From Manduca sexta (lineage: Eukaryota; Arthropoda; Insecta; Lepidoptera; Sphingidae): a DNA stretch of 64,000 nucleotides. Made by a program: the position numbers and the translations under genes. The notes beneath the pieces were generated by a model that was not told where the DNA came from, made no database searches, and was given only the letters and a program-made list of their open reading frames with translations. Shown here one piece after another: positions 11,280-21,391 of the stretch (position 1 is its first letter; the number at the start of each line of letters is the position of its first letter). The stretch covers positions 13,204,983 through 13,268,982 of the forward strand of contig NC_051138.1 in assembly GCF_014839805.1 (NCBI RefSeq), written 5' to 3'.

Positions 11280-11470
11280 GTTAATGATGATCAGTCATCA
11301 TCTTACTAATATTATAAAGCGTGTGCATGCAATTGTATGTTTATTATTCGTACCCGCAAAAAATCTAAAATGATTGCGATTAAACTTGGTATGTAGATAG
11401 TTAGAATTACGACTTTTTATCACTATGTTCCCACAGAATCTGGACCTAAATGGGTGTAACCACGGAGGGC
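11280..11470 (+). repeat. Helitron-like fragment
   Basis: Begins near ACTAATATTATAAAGCG and continues with typical text (ACTTGGTATGTAGATAG) resembling the 5' parts of other Helitrons in the window. No clear 3' end. It lies in the presumed intron of the THAP-like fragment. Confidence 0.4.
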
Positions 11471-11618
11471 AAATTGATTAATAAATTTAAACAGGTATCG
11501 ATATCGATAATCATAACAACATCACTAGTAACATAATGGTAATTAGAAAATGAGAATTTTTATTATTTCTAAGCTACTTTATTTGCGCGATGACTAAAAA
11601 CATCTAATTAATGCTTAC

Positions 11619-11728
11619 CTGACCTCATCCAATGGAAATTTCGCCATAAACATTCTGCTTTTGTGATTTATTCGACTGGCTCGATCTCCACAAATTTCAC
11701 ACATAATGAAACGTTTTTTTGGTGGCAT
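11619..11728 (-). pseudogene. Candidate THAP-like first coding exon
   Basis: The ATG at 11728 begins MPPKKRFIMCEICGDRAS, then HKSRMFMAKFPLDEVR, and stops at a good donor (GTAAGC). A Cys pair followed by an F-P-x-D-x-x-R block is how the first half of THAP and some related C2CH fingers reads. The exon is 110 bp and ends in phase 2, which fits the acceptor at 11151. Without the middle part of the domain this stays tentative; it may be a host gene remnant or a transposase N-terminus. Confidence 0.4.
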
Positions 11729-12044
11729 GTCTTTAAAACCTATTCACTTACACCAACAAAAACACTTTTTGGTATATTTTTACTTGTTTGAATAACAAAT
11801 AATACAAACATAAGTCAATAAACACAAATGTATTCCAAAACGTCAGGAAATAGACAAACAATAATAATGGCGGTGAGGAATAGAAAGAGAAACTGTACTG
11901 AGAGAGAGAGATAGCAGTATCCGCCATTAAATGCCATGTCAATTCCATACAAAAGTTTTTTTGTTCCTTGTTGCGCTAGGCTGAGAACTACGGACACTTT
12001 AAATGAGGCATATAATGTATAAGGAATATAAGGCAAACCAAAGT

Positions 12045-12195
12045 AGACAGGGCTGGCAGGTAGGGGGAAATAAAAGGATAACGCATTGCAATCCTCACCG
12101 GTGAGGACATGAGCCCTAGCCTAGCTAACATACCAGCCTTTCACTAGCTACCTAAGTGATGACTACCCGAAGAAGAAAGACAGAAAGAAACTCCG
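12045..12195 (-). repeat. Fragment of the GC-rich LINE/SINE family
   Basis: ATCCTCACCGGTGAGGACAT with AGCCCTAGCCTAGCTAAC and GAAGAAGAAAGACAG matches, in reverse, the start of the GC-rich element at 21985-22100. It is only the 5' part. Confidence 0.65.
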
Positions 12196-12312
12196 GACTT
12201 ACGGAAACTTTGTCATCACTTGTTCAATACTTGTACATAAGTCATAATAGTTATATAAGCTAATGCACGCACAACACCGTTAATCATCATCATTATCATC
12301 ATCAGCCACGTA

Positions 12313-12317
12313 AAGTT
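12313..12317. repeat. Copia target-site duplication, left
   Basis: AAGTT directly before the TG of the left LTR, matched at 19478-19482 after the CA of the right LTR. A 5-bp duplication is normal for Copia elements. Confidence 0.8.
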
Positions 12318-12477
12318 TGATAAATATTACTTTAAATAGATGAAATCAGAAATTTATATAGGCAATGCGAAATAAAATACGTCTTGTCAATACAAGACAT
12401 AACAGACCAGAGTGTCAGTACATTTATTTTTTATAATAGTTTCATTACATATAATTCTACTAATCTATGATCTAACA
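12318..12477 (-). repeat. 3' LTR of the Copia-like element
   Basis: 160 bp, closely matching 19273-19477 but about 45 bp shorter: the segment between the AAGACATAACAGACC region and the GACCAGAGTG region is missing. Because the LTRs of one insertion start identical, the deletion happened after insertion, or the two ends come from different copies. Confidence 0.85.
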
Positions 12478-12716
12478 TCCTCCCCAAATCGTAGTCCCAT
12501 TTCTCGAACACATTCTTGGAATTTAATGCGTGTTGTAGGTTTAGTAAGTATGTCAGCCACCATTCTTTCGGTACCAATGTACATAATTTTTATTTCCTTT
12601 TTAGAAACCTTTTCACGCAGAAAATGATATCTTATGTCCATATGTTTGCTACGGGCACAATACGACTTTGTCAAAGGACATTGCCGAAAACGGCCCCAGA
12701 ACCAACAAAGGGGTGA
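12465..12716 (-). pseudogene. Copia pol remnant: RNase H C-terminus, with knuckle-like sequence upstream
   Basis: The frame contains RSKHMDIRYHFLREKV, the hallmark end of Copia RNase H, then TERMVADILTKPTTRIKF and a stop at 12465 beside the polypurine tract. Upstream in the same frame it reads CWFWGRFRQCPLTKSYCA, which looks like a decayed gag CCHC knuckle rather than the normal RNase H core. That suggests gag and RNase H were joined by an internal deletion. The frame ends near 12716, where non-Copia DNA begins. Confidence 0.75.
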
Positions 12717-12719
12717 CTT

Positions 12720-15700
12720 ACACCTTAATTATTTATGTATTTTTTTTATATTATTTGCAAATATGTGTATAAAACGGACAAGCTATTATCCAAAACGAAT
12801 ATATAAAAGTATTGTAACCACTTAAAGTCAAAGTCGCCGACATGTTTACAGCTAATTGTCTATAGAGATGTACCGTTTCGACAAAACGTTAAATCTAGTT
12901 ACCGATACTTAATTATTGAAACATGTTAATATATTCGATTTGTGAGGCGATATTTTCTTTCATTATTATAATAATATTTAATCGAGCAGTGGATGCGTCT
13001 CAAATAAATAGGTAGTTAGTTTTTAGGACTAAATTGATTATAGTATAGATCAAGTCGTGTTTAAAAAAGTTTTTTTGTTTAATCCATATTGATTTACTTT
13101 GTTTAATTAGATTATATATTAGCGACCCGCCCTGGCTTCGTACAGATAGCGGAGCATAATATGTTATGCGAACATTTATTTTTCTGTCGCACAAAATATT
13201 TATGCATTATCTTATCTGCCCGTGTGAAAGTTTTTCCGGGATAAAGATCCCACTAAATATTATCCCGAATAAAAAGAACCCTATGTTGAACAAAATCGAT
13301 TTTAGACTAAATGATCGATATTATCGATCCGGAATCTAGTCGAGTAGCATCCCTAATTCTTACTTCATTTTTCAATTCAACGTCACCCACACTTCACTCC
13401 AGGGGGTGGACACTTAGAACATTTTGTGTAATGATGAATGATTATATATCTTAATGCCGTTACATAGAGTTTAGTTTTGGTTGACAAAAGGACGTCTCAT
13501 CGTAACATGTTGTACCAACATAATAATCCAAAAAAAAAATTAAAGCATGTTGGCTACCATGATAGTTGATAATTTGCCGCCATTATTGATGGTAGATTTG
13601 TCATTGTTGAAGTTTATTTGCAAAAAAATTGTATAATTGCGATTATGTTCAATAATAAGTTAAGTTTTATGTCGAATATGTTGAGTTGAGCCAGCTGTTC
13701 CGTTTCGTGTATATTTCTTCTTGAAGGAATTTGTGTAGTGTGTGTTATGAGATAGTGATTCTTATTATTCCGAGATATTGACTCTAATTCTGTTTACATT
13801 TGTGTAGTTTATTTATTTTGTGTTCGAGAATGGGAAAAAGAATTAATGTGTATAAAAATGTGAGGTTTGTGGCATACAAAATTACCCAAAGTCAAACATA
13901 TTTATGGCTAAGTATCCACTTGATCCACACCGGTAACAGAAAATTTATATTATGATTTAAAACATTACATAAAAGTGATGTATATTTAATTCAAATTTAC
14001 AAACTCAGGTAGTCGTTGAAGAGATTATGGATCTCTAGATTATGGAGTTTCAATTCTATGCTTAGTAACCTAATCAAAAAGGCACGTGCGAAATCTATGA
14101 ATTTGCCCTTGCAATAATTGTATAATAGTAATTGTTGATTGGACGGAAAAAGATCATATCTGTAAGGTATCAATTTGACAATTTCCATATAAAATTGGAA
14201 ATAAATAACGGAAAACTGGAGTGTTATGAATTTCTAAGTAGGAGACCTAATCATTATACAATTTATACATAAGAAATTCACGTGATAATATTGTGTATTT
14301 TCTAATTAAATAAAAGGGAATTATTAAAAATTATGGACGTTTTATTTTTAATATTCTAAATTCAATCATAATTTATACCAGTGTAAGATTTATGGTCAGC
14401 AATTTTTATCGATATAAAGCTGTCGATACAAAATTATCGATAATATCGATTAAATAAGGAACGTCCCTAGAAACGAGCAGATTTATAGTAAGTTGGCAGC
14501 CTTGCGTGTCATTTTTTCTGCGTAATATTGGTACAAAATATAACTCTACTGGGCTCACGTATGTGTGCGTGAGCTCAAATTCAATGTACTAAGTGCCGCC
14601 TCTTCTTACGTAGTATATTACTTACTCTATGCTTCACTCATCACATCACTCAGAAATAAACTATTTCAAAAAACTATTTTAAAGACTCTCACTATTTCAT
14701 TGACGATTCGGCTATTGTAACAAACTCTGTGCAATTGATTGCGATTTAGATATACTCTGGCTGTGATTTCTGGACTTGGTGAACTGCTATAACAATTTAC
14801 CTGGCATTGATAACGGATACGAAATGGAAAGTGCTTTTTGCATTCATTGTGGCTCTGCTGGCGGCTCCATGGTGTCGGAGAACGAACAGATTCGCCATTG
14901 TATACAACAATGAACAGCGCTTCATTAGGTGAGCACATTTTTCTTTAATCGTACCAGTTTAACTGCCGCCAAACTTTTAGTTCGCTCCTCAGTTCCTGTT
15001 CTTGGTAACAGCATGGAGACAGGGAACAAAGCACTCTTGCCCGGCGTCAGGGAACAGAGCACTGACAGTCCGTATACTACCTACTACACACGGTAGCATA
15101 TAGCTGACTTAAGAGCAAACTAGTAAGAATATTATTGATTAAAAAAATGTGTGTCATGTGTTTTAAAGTTTCTCTACATTTTATTCAGCTGGAAGATTTG
15201 AATACATAAATCTGCTTTCCGTGTGACACAATATTAATATATTGCCATTCTAACTTGAGCATAATGAGTGAAATGGGGGAATAAACTTTTTTTTTCTGGT
15301 CGAAGCTCTTAATCTTATATGTACAGCATGTTGGGTCATGGTAAGACTATACATACTTCAGTTGTAACAAATGTTAGTAAAAGCTGCGTGCTCTTTAATA
15401 TAATGTTGTTAGAAATATCATTTTGGAAAGACTTGCACCATTGAAAGAACATATAATGAAATGTATAATTAATTTAATAAATATGGTGATTGGTAAAACG
15501 GAATTGATAAATAATACCATAACAACAACCCTCCTGCACCATATTTAGATAATATTTTATATAACAATGTAGATGATGACGAAATAAATAATATGAATAG
15601 AAAATATTTTTTTATTTGTTTTATTTAATCCTGCATGCCCTAAGAATCTACCAAAAGTGTGTAAAATCTGCCATGCACATTCACGCTTCATCAAAAGATG

Positions 15701-15780
15701 AAGCGTGAATGCTCAACAACGCCTCTGCCTGCCTCTTCGGGCAATACGGGCGTAATAACTGATGGTGTTTATATATATAT
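12720..15780. other. Non-Copia DNA inside the Copia element, origin unclear
   Basis: About 3 kb with no recognisable gene. The stretch at about 13120-13270 (GCGACCCGCCCTGGCTTCG, then TTTTCCGGGATAAAG) resembles a diverged Helitron 3' region read in reverse. The reading frame at 14938-14666 (- strand) is open for 90 codons but shows no family motif. The rest is AT-rich. Confidence 0.45.
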
Positions 15781-15785
15781 ATATA

Positions 15786-16775
15786 CTAGCTTTTGCTCGC
15801 GGCTCCGCCCGCGTTATAAAGTTTTTCAAGCTAAAGTTTTCCGTTATAAAAATAGTAGTTTCCCGGGAGCCTATGTTCTTCCCAGGGTCTCAAACTGTCT
15901 CCATACCAAATTTCATCTTAATACGTTGGGTAGTTTTTGAGTTTAACACGTAACAGACAGATGCAGCGGGGGACTTTTGTTATATTATTTAGAACTTTTT
16001 AAGTGAAACAATCCCGTCATACATCATTGTTGCATAACTTTAACCGTTTACGCAGCGCAGGCAACGGAAGCTCTCAAAACTCATAATTTTCCCCGTTTTT
16101 GCAACATGTTTCATTACTGCTCCGTTCCTATTGGTCATAGCGTGATGATATATAACTTTGAGCACTCCACAAACAAAGGACTATTCAACACAAAAATATT
16201 TTTTCAGTTTGAATCGGTAGTTCCTGAGATTAGACATTACTGCTCCGCTCCTATTGAATATAGCGTGATGATATATAGCTTATAGCGGTCCACAAATAAA
16301 GGGCTATCCAACACAAAACGATTTTTTTGGTTGAAACCGGTAGTTCCTAAGATTAGCCATTACTGCTCCGCTCCTATTGGTCATAGCGTGATGATATATA
16401 ACTTTGAGCACTCCACAAACAAAGGACTATTCAACACAAAAATATGTTTTCAGTTCGAATCGGTAGTTCCTGAGATTAGCCATTACTGCTCCGCTCCTAT
16501 TGGGTATAGCGTGATGATATATAGCCTATAGCACTCCACGAACAAAGGGCTATCCAACGCAAAAAGAATTTTTCAGTTTGGACCGGTAGTTCCTGAGATT
16601 AGCCATTACTGCCCCACTCCTATTGGGTATAGCGTGATGATATATAGCCTATAGCACTCCACGAACAAAGGGCTATCCAACGAAAAAAGAATTTTTCGGT
16701 TTGGACCGGTAGTTCCTGAGATTAGCGCGTTCAAACAAACAAACAAACAAACAAACTCTTCAGCTTTATATAATA

Positions 16776-16780
<5 letters not shown>
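15786..16780 (-). mobile_element. Non-autonomous Helitron with a 123-bp tandem array
   Basis: Read on the - strand it ends with a GC-rich hairpin (CGCGGGCGGAGCCGCG) followed by CTAG, the Helitron 3' signature, at 15786. Its 5' part is the TATAAAGCTGAAGAGTTTG text near 16755-16777, followed by an AT microsatellite that obscures the exact first base. Between them lie five tandem units of 123 bp and a short AAAC-repeat tract. No Rep/helicase is encoded, so it depends on an autonomous relative. Confidence 0.8.
16112..16727. repeat. 123-bp minisatellite array, copy 1
   Basis: Units begin at 16112, 16235, 16358, 16481 and 16604, exactly 123 bp apart, each opening CATTACTGC and closing with GGTAGTTCCTGAGATTAG. 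Neighbouring units differ by several substitutions but almost no indels. Confidence 0.88.

Positions 16781-16822
<42 letters not shown>
16775..16822. repeat. AT dinucleotide microsatellite
   Basis: About 45 bp of alternating TA at the 5' edge of the first minisatellite Helitron. Confidence 0.9.
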
Positions 16823-17898
16823 CGTCTAGTTAGTGATTAGTTCTCGCAGTTGAAAGAAAAACGTAAAAATAATTAATAATCATGGATATTTCGGCCTTTA
16901 AAATTTAATATGACGAAATTTAAATTCTTTACTTGCCAATACTTGTTTAGTTACCCAGATTAAAGGTGAAACAAAATGTACAAAAATGGACCTTGAGGTA
17001 TCGCCTTAATATAAAGCATATTTAAAGCATAAATGGTAGGACTTTAAATCTACCTTGAACATTGAAACGCTTTCAATGTTTACTATCAATTATAACCTCA
17101 AAATCTAATAGTTTTTTTGGATTATTGCGATATCCCAGCTTGTCCGTTTTATAAATAACTAGCTTTTGCCCGCGGCTCCGCCCGCGTTATAAAGTTTTTC
17201 GGGCTAAAGTTTTCCGTTATAAAAGTCACGCTATATATTTTCCCGGGGTCTCAAACTGTCTCCATACCAAATTTTATCCTAATACGTTGGGTAGTTTTTG
17301 AGTTTAACACGTTGGGGCAGACCGATGCAGCGGGGGACTTTGTTTTATGATATATTTTTGTAGAACTTTTTAAGAGGAACAATCCCGTCATACATTATTG
17401 TTGTATAACTTTAACCGTTTACGCAGCGCACGCAACAGAAGCTCTCAAAACTAATAAATTGTCCCCGTTTTTGCATCATGTTTCATTACTGCTCCGCTCC
17501 TATTGGTCATAGCGTGACGATATATAACCTATAGCACTCCAGGAACAAAGGGCTATCCAACACAAAAATATTTTTTCAGTTCGAACCGGTAGTTCCTGAG
17601 ATTAGCGATTACTGCTCCGCTCCTATTGGGCATAGCGTGATGATATATATAGCCTATAGCATTCCAGGAACAAAGGGCTACCCAACACAAAAAGAATTAT
17701 TCAGTTCAAACTCCTAGTTTCTGAGATTAGCCATTACTGCTCTGCTCCTATTGGTCATAGCGTCATGATATATAGCCTATAGCACTTCACGAACAAAGGG
17801 CTATCCAATACAAAATGATTTTTTTAGTTCGAACCGGTAGTTCCTGAGATTAGCCATTACTGTTCTGCTCCTATTGGGTATAGCGTGATGATATCATC

Positions 17899-17959
17899 AT
17901 AGCCTTTTGTTCGTGGAGTGCTATATATAGACTATAGCACTTCACGAACAAAAGGCTAT
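17899..17959. repeat. Palindrome, about 60 bp, copy 1
   Basis: ATAGCCTTTTGTTCGTGGAG and its near-perfect reverse complement meet around TATATATAG. The same palindrome recurs at 18119-18183. Each is two minisatellite fragments placed head to head. Confidence 0.8.
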
Positions 17960-18008
17960 CAACACAACACAACAACACCAAATCTATACTATTATATAAA
18001 GCTGAAGA

Positions 18009-18064
18009 GTTTGTTTGTTTGTTTGTTTGTTTGTTTGTTTGTTTGTTTGTTTGTTTGTTTGTTT
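18009..18064. repeat. GTTT tetranucleotide microsatellite
   Basis: About 13 repeats of GTTT. The complementary AAAC tract lies at 18484-18522. Both follow the GAAGAGTTTG text of the Helitron 5' end. Confidence 0.9.
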
Positions 18065-18118
18065 GAACGCGCTAATCTCAGGAACTACCGGTCCAAACTG
18101 AAAAATTCTTTTTGCGTT

Positions 18119-18183
18119 GGATAGCCTTTTGTTCGTGGAGTGCTATATATAGACTATAGCACTTCACGAACAAAAGGCTATCC
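18119..18183. repeat. Palindrome, about 62 bp, copy 2
   Basis: Near-identical to 17899-17959 and about 220 bp away, flanked by GGATAGCC/GGCTATCC. It is the right-hand junction of the inverted partial Helitron. Confidence 0.8.
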
Positions 18184-18569
18184 AACGCAAAAAGAATTTT
18201 TCAATTTGGACCGGTAGTTCCTGAGATTAGCCATTACTGCTCCGCTCCTTTTGGATATAGCGTGATGATATATAGCCCATAGCAATTCACGAACAAAGGG
18301 CTATCCAACGCAAAAATAATTTTTCAGTTTGGACCGGTAGTTCCTGAGATTAGGCATTACTGCTCCGCTCCTATTGGGTATAGCGTGATGATATATAGCC
18401 TATAGCACTCCACGAACATAGGGCTATCCAACGCAAAAAGAATTTTTCAGTTTGGACCGGTAGTTCCTGAGATTAGCGCGTTCAAACAAACAAACAAACA
18501 AACAAACAAACAAACAAACAAACTCTTCAGCTTTATATAATAGTATAGATATGTTATGAGAATTTATTA

Positions 18570-19126
18570 ATGATTCTAAATATTACAAACATTTTTCCAT
18601 TGCTGTTGGTTCCGGGGAGAATTATCTATGGGCACAGAACAATGACCTTTACTTTTCAATTGTTGTTTCATTTCAGACATAATAGGCTGAGGATTCTGAG
18701 ACTTTGACGTCTTGTAATAACTTCATTTTGACAAAATCAGCGCTAACGGGCACACCAGAGCTTTCTATAGCCATAATCATCGGTTTGTAGACTTCAGGGA
18801 GGCCAGCGAGTAGCAATTTACCGAGCCACTCGTCTTCTACTACAAAGTTTATATTTCTGAGCTTGTGTGCTGCTGTCGTCACTTTATTAATATAATCCTC
18901 AACACATAATAAATCTACTTTTCTGCTGAGCCCGGAGTCATGAAAGACTTGCTCTAATTTCGACCTAGAAATATACCTGTTTCGCGTCGCCGTAGTCACC
19001 TCCCGGTTCAATAGTGTCCCATAGCTCCTCATGTTCCAAATACTTTTTCACGGCGAGTTTCCACGTTGGATAATTTTCTCTGCCAATTAACTTCTCCATG
19101 GTACCAATGGATATTTGTGAATTCAT
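18570..19126 (-). pseudogene. Copia gag remnant (UBN2-type), frameshifted
   Basis: N-terminal capsid region of a Copia polyprotein. The ATG at 19126 opens MNSQISIG and continues to ENYPTWKLAVKKYLEHEELW, the usual Copia gag opening. That frame stops near 18964, and the rest continues in another frame with RSKLEQVFHDSGLSRKVDLL, DEWLGKLLLAGLPEVYKPMI and MKLLQDVKV. After about 18690 the frame changes again and ends in the sequence next to the Helitron. No intact product is possible. It follows the primer site at 19272 by about 145 bp. Confidence 0.85.
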
Positions 19127-19261
19127 TTTTGCAGTTCGCTGAAAAACTTCTAGAACAAAATGTCGCTCGTGGCTGACCGGTGAATCTCTCTTAATTTTAT
19201 CCCATTTAATCCCGTGACTATTTCGGTAAAAAACTGATTTAATCTTTTACGGAGTAATAAT

Positions 19262-19272
19262 GGCCCATAACC
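19262..19272 (-). promoter_or_regulatory. Primer binding site, initiator-Met tRNA internal type
   Basis: GGTTATGGGCC on the - strand, touching the CA end of the 5' LTR. This is the primer site form known from Drosophila copia, which primes from an internal piece of initiator-Met tRNA rather than its 3' end. Confidence 0.7.
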
Positions 19273-19477
19273 TGATAAATATTACTTTAAATAGATGAAA
19301 TCAGAAATTTATAGAGGCAATGCGAAATAAAATACGTCTTATCAAGTCTTATCAATACAAGACATAACAGACCCGAGTTCTTACGTAGTATTTGTATTCT
19401 CTTTGACCAGAGTGTTAGTACATTTATTTTTTATAATAGTTTCATTACATTTAATTCTACTAATCTATGATCTAACA
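19273..19477 (-). repeat. 5' LTR of the Copia-like element
   Basis: 205 bp, TG...CA on the - strand, followed outside by AAGTT. It holds about 45 bp that the 3' LTR lacks. Confidence 0.85.
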
Positions 19478-19489
19478 AAGTTCACTGCT

Positions 19490-19595
19490 GGACATGGTTT
19501 CACCCAAATATTTCCAGACGGACCTGTCGAAAGCGGCCTGCATCCAGCGTGTTCCTGCGACCTTCAACAAGGCTTGAATAACCACCGTTAATAAT
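19490..19595. repeat. Short repeat
   Basis: The phrase GCGGCCTGCATCCAGCGTGT with CCTGCGACCTTC is closely similar to 58225-58300 (AGCGACCCGCATCCAGCGAC). Class unknown. It may be the target DNA the Copia element landed in. Confidence 0.5.
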
Positions 19596-19714
19596 TATCG
19601 TATACAATTATTAGTTGTTATTTGCCGCTTTTCGAAAACGCTGTATGAAGAGCGCAACATCATGTTAAACAGTTTGCAAATAACGTTTGGGGTTGTATAC
19701 TACACGGACCTTGT

Positions 19715-20000
19715 AGAAACTAGACGGAATATCCGTGCTTACCAGCGTTCTTGCCATGTTTATTATTGAAATTAAATCTAACAGTTCATGTGATAGGACA
19801 GTTTCTTTTAATTTTTATCCGCGGTGTTTTACAGCTGGCTTATCTAGTTACAAACGTTCCTATTGTTGAGGTTAAAATACTTCCTTCGTTCATTATTTTG
19901 TCTCCCGCTTTGCTATGAAGAGAAGTGGACAATTAATATTTCCAACTTTTCCCTATCTTTCTATTTGATTGGAAAGGCGGGAAAGTCTCTTGCCCCTCCA
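19715..20000 (+). repeat. Interspersed repeat, inverted relative to 54080-54475
   Basis: Runs from the GGAATATCCGTGCTTACC phrase through AATCTAACAGTTCATGTGAT to CGGGAAAGTCTCTTGCCC. The reverse complement of 54080-54475 follows the same order. Partial copies lie at 36050-36240 and near 8160-8250. Class unknown. Confidence 0.6.
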
Positions 20001-21258
20001 CCTGCGTGATTGACTTTTCGGGCATCAAAATGACATTGTGTAGTAATATATTCTCAGTTAAAATATAATCTATATGCCAAATTCCATCCTAATCATTTCA
20101 GAGGTTGTTGAGTTTACTTCTGGCAAACATTTACGCACCTTTCCTAACTTTACCACTATAATATTAATAAGGGCAAAAATAACAGCGCAATGGAAGCCGA
20201 ATACGACGCCGCATTTTATTTCAATGGTCATTACGCTTATTAGCACCGAAAATGTAGACATTTAGATACACAGTAATGTAAAACCATACGTTTAATCATA
20301 CTATCTGCACAATAATGTGTGCTATAGACTTGGTAATAACGTTTATTTCAAATGGTTCCGTAGACTTTGGACAAAATGCAATAAATCATAGGAATAAGAT
20401 AATAGACGTCAGGAAATTTTTAACCAACTACCATCTGTTTCATCTATATTTTATGCCAATAAGAGTGTAACAGCTAATTAAGTACTATTTACGTTACCTA
20501 CGTGATCTGCGTGCAGATCATGAATAACAAGCAGGAGTCGGCAAGGGAGCCTAAGGCGCTGGGCAGATGCTGCAAATTTATTATAGAGACCCTAAATTGA
20601 CAGTAGCTAAAGTTGTTGAAGCAAATGTATGCTTCAAAGTATAGTCAAGACAACGTACACTCGGCATCTAAAGACAATATTTGTGCGAAGCGGGAAGGAT
20701 CGAACAGAGGAATGGCTTCCTCCGAAAGACATTTTACACACATTCACTATCACTAATTTCTTATGTATTTCTATTATAACTCGGAATCATGTTAATACAG
20801 GGTCAGTTAAACGAGGCTGCATATTTCACGAGAGTGGAGGTTATCTCATTAACGTATAATTCATGGATTATTAATTAGTAATATCATCAATGTTGTTCCA
20901 TTAATAAAGACTACTTAGTTATCGAAATTCGACCGTCGACTTTAATATATTTATAAAATGATATACTTTGGGTATACCGCTCGGAGCCTCATGTCGGTTA
21001 TAAATTTTATGTTTCTGCACGTCTCTGTATGAACTTGTGTTATGCCATACCCCAAGCTTCTCCGTGCGCGCAATGTAATTAAAAGGGATAAGTACAAAGT
21101 TTTTTCTCCACTATTAACTATATTGATATTTCAAAATGAAGTGCTTAATCGGAAAATATAATTGGACGCGGATCTCTAGAATCGGCGCCCTAATAAGCGT
21201 CCACATCAGCATTTTATGGATAAAATGTGCCTTGCATGTTTGTTATTAACGTTTCCAG
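20001..21258. other. Intergenic, no gene seen
   Basis: AT-rich DNA. Several 60-75-codon frames are open on both strands, without motifs or splice context. A patch at 20510-20740 is less AT-rich but gives no recognisable protein. Confidence 0.45.
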
Positions 21259-21391
21259 AGAGAACGAGACAAAACATAATGAATCTTTTAGCAAAATATA
21301 AACAGCGCCACGAGAAACAAAAATTGCAGTCGATGAATAAACTCAAAATGGAACGCAAGGCTCTTGGCATTGGAGGGGAGTTGAAGGCCAG
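21259..21391 (+). CDS. Orphan coding-like exon, basic coiled-coil character
   Basis: Preceded by a good acceptor (TTAACGTTTCCAG) and followed by a donor (CAG then GTAAAT). It is 133 bp and open in the phase with two leading bases, giving about 43 residues rich in Lys, Arg, Gln and Glu (for example LAKYKQRHEKQKLQSMNKLK, then MERKALGIGGELKAR). The other two frames have early stops. Codon use is richer in GC than its surroundings, as in the proven exons of this window. I do not recognise the family. No partner exon was found within several kb, so it is either part of a gene with very long introns, a relic, or chance. Confidence 0.42.

Larger units (their letters stand above)
17484..18480. repeat. 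123-bp minisatellite array, copy 2 (interrupted)
   Basis: Same unit as 16112-16727. Spacings are 123, 125 and 123 bp in the left block and 123 bp in the right block. The 2-bp gain in one unit comes from an extra TA in the TATATATAGCC stretch. Confidence 0.85.
17159..18549 (-). mobile_element. Second Helitron with 123-bp units and an inverted partial copy inside
   Basis: Both ends are clear on the - strand: 5' TCTATACTATTATATAAAG starting at 18549, and 3' hairpin plus CTAG ending at 17159. Flanking bases are A at 17158 and T at 18550, the expected A/T target. Tandem units start at 17484, 17607, 17732, 17855, 18232 and 18355. Between 17899 and 18183 the regular array is interrupted by a head-on partial copy in + orientation that starts TCTATACTATT at 17983 and carries a GTTT microsatellite. 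Confidence 0.85.
12318..19477 (-). mobile_element. Copia-like LTR retrotransposon, internally deleted and filled with other elements
   Basis: Two LTRs starting TG and ending CA (12318-12477 and 19273-19477) are flanked by the 5-bp duplication AAGTT (12313-12317 and 19478-19482). On the - strand the 5' LTR is followed directly by GGTTATGGGCC, the Copia-type primer site for an internal part of initiator-Met tRNA, then gag. A polypurine tract (TTTGGGGAGGA) precedes the 3' LTR. Recognisable coding remains are gag (19126-18570) and the RNase H C-terminus (12674-12465). Protease, integrase and RT are absent. About 5.8 kb between the coding pieces is unrelated DNA, including two Helitrons. Confidence 0.85.

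Noticed and set aside
12412..12825. Three + strand frames of 63-71 codons
   Set aside because: Antisense to the Copia RNase H remnant and its LTR.
14666..14938. 90-codon - strand frame
   Set aside because: Open and of mixed composition, but with no motif, no splice partner and no sign of conservation; kept only as a note in the surrounding region entry.
16112..18480. CRISPR-like array, because of regular spacing
   Set aside because: The 123-bp units are repeated throughout with no unique spacers, and they lie inside Helitrons in an animal genome.
20070..20265. Overlapping + and - strand 63-codon frames
   Set aside because: Mirror frames in AT-rich DNA with no features.
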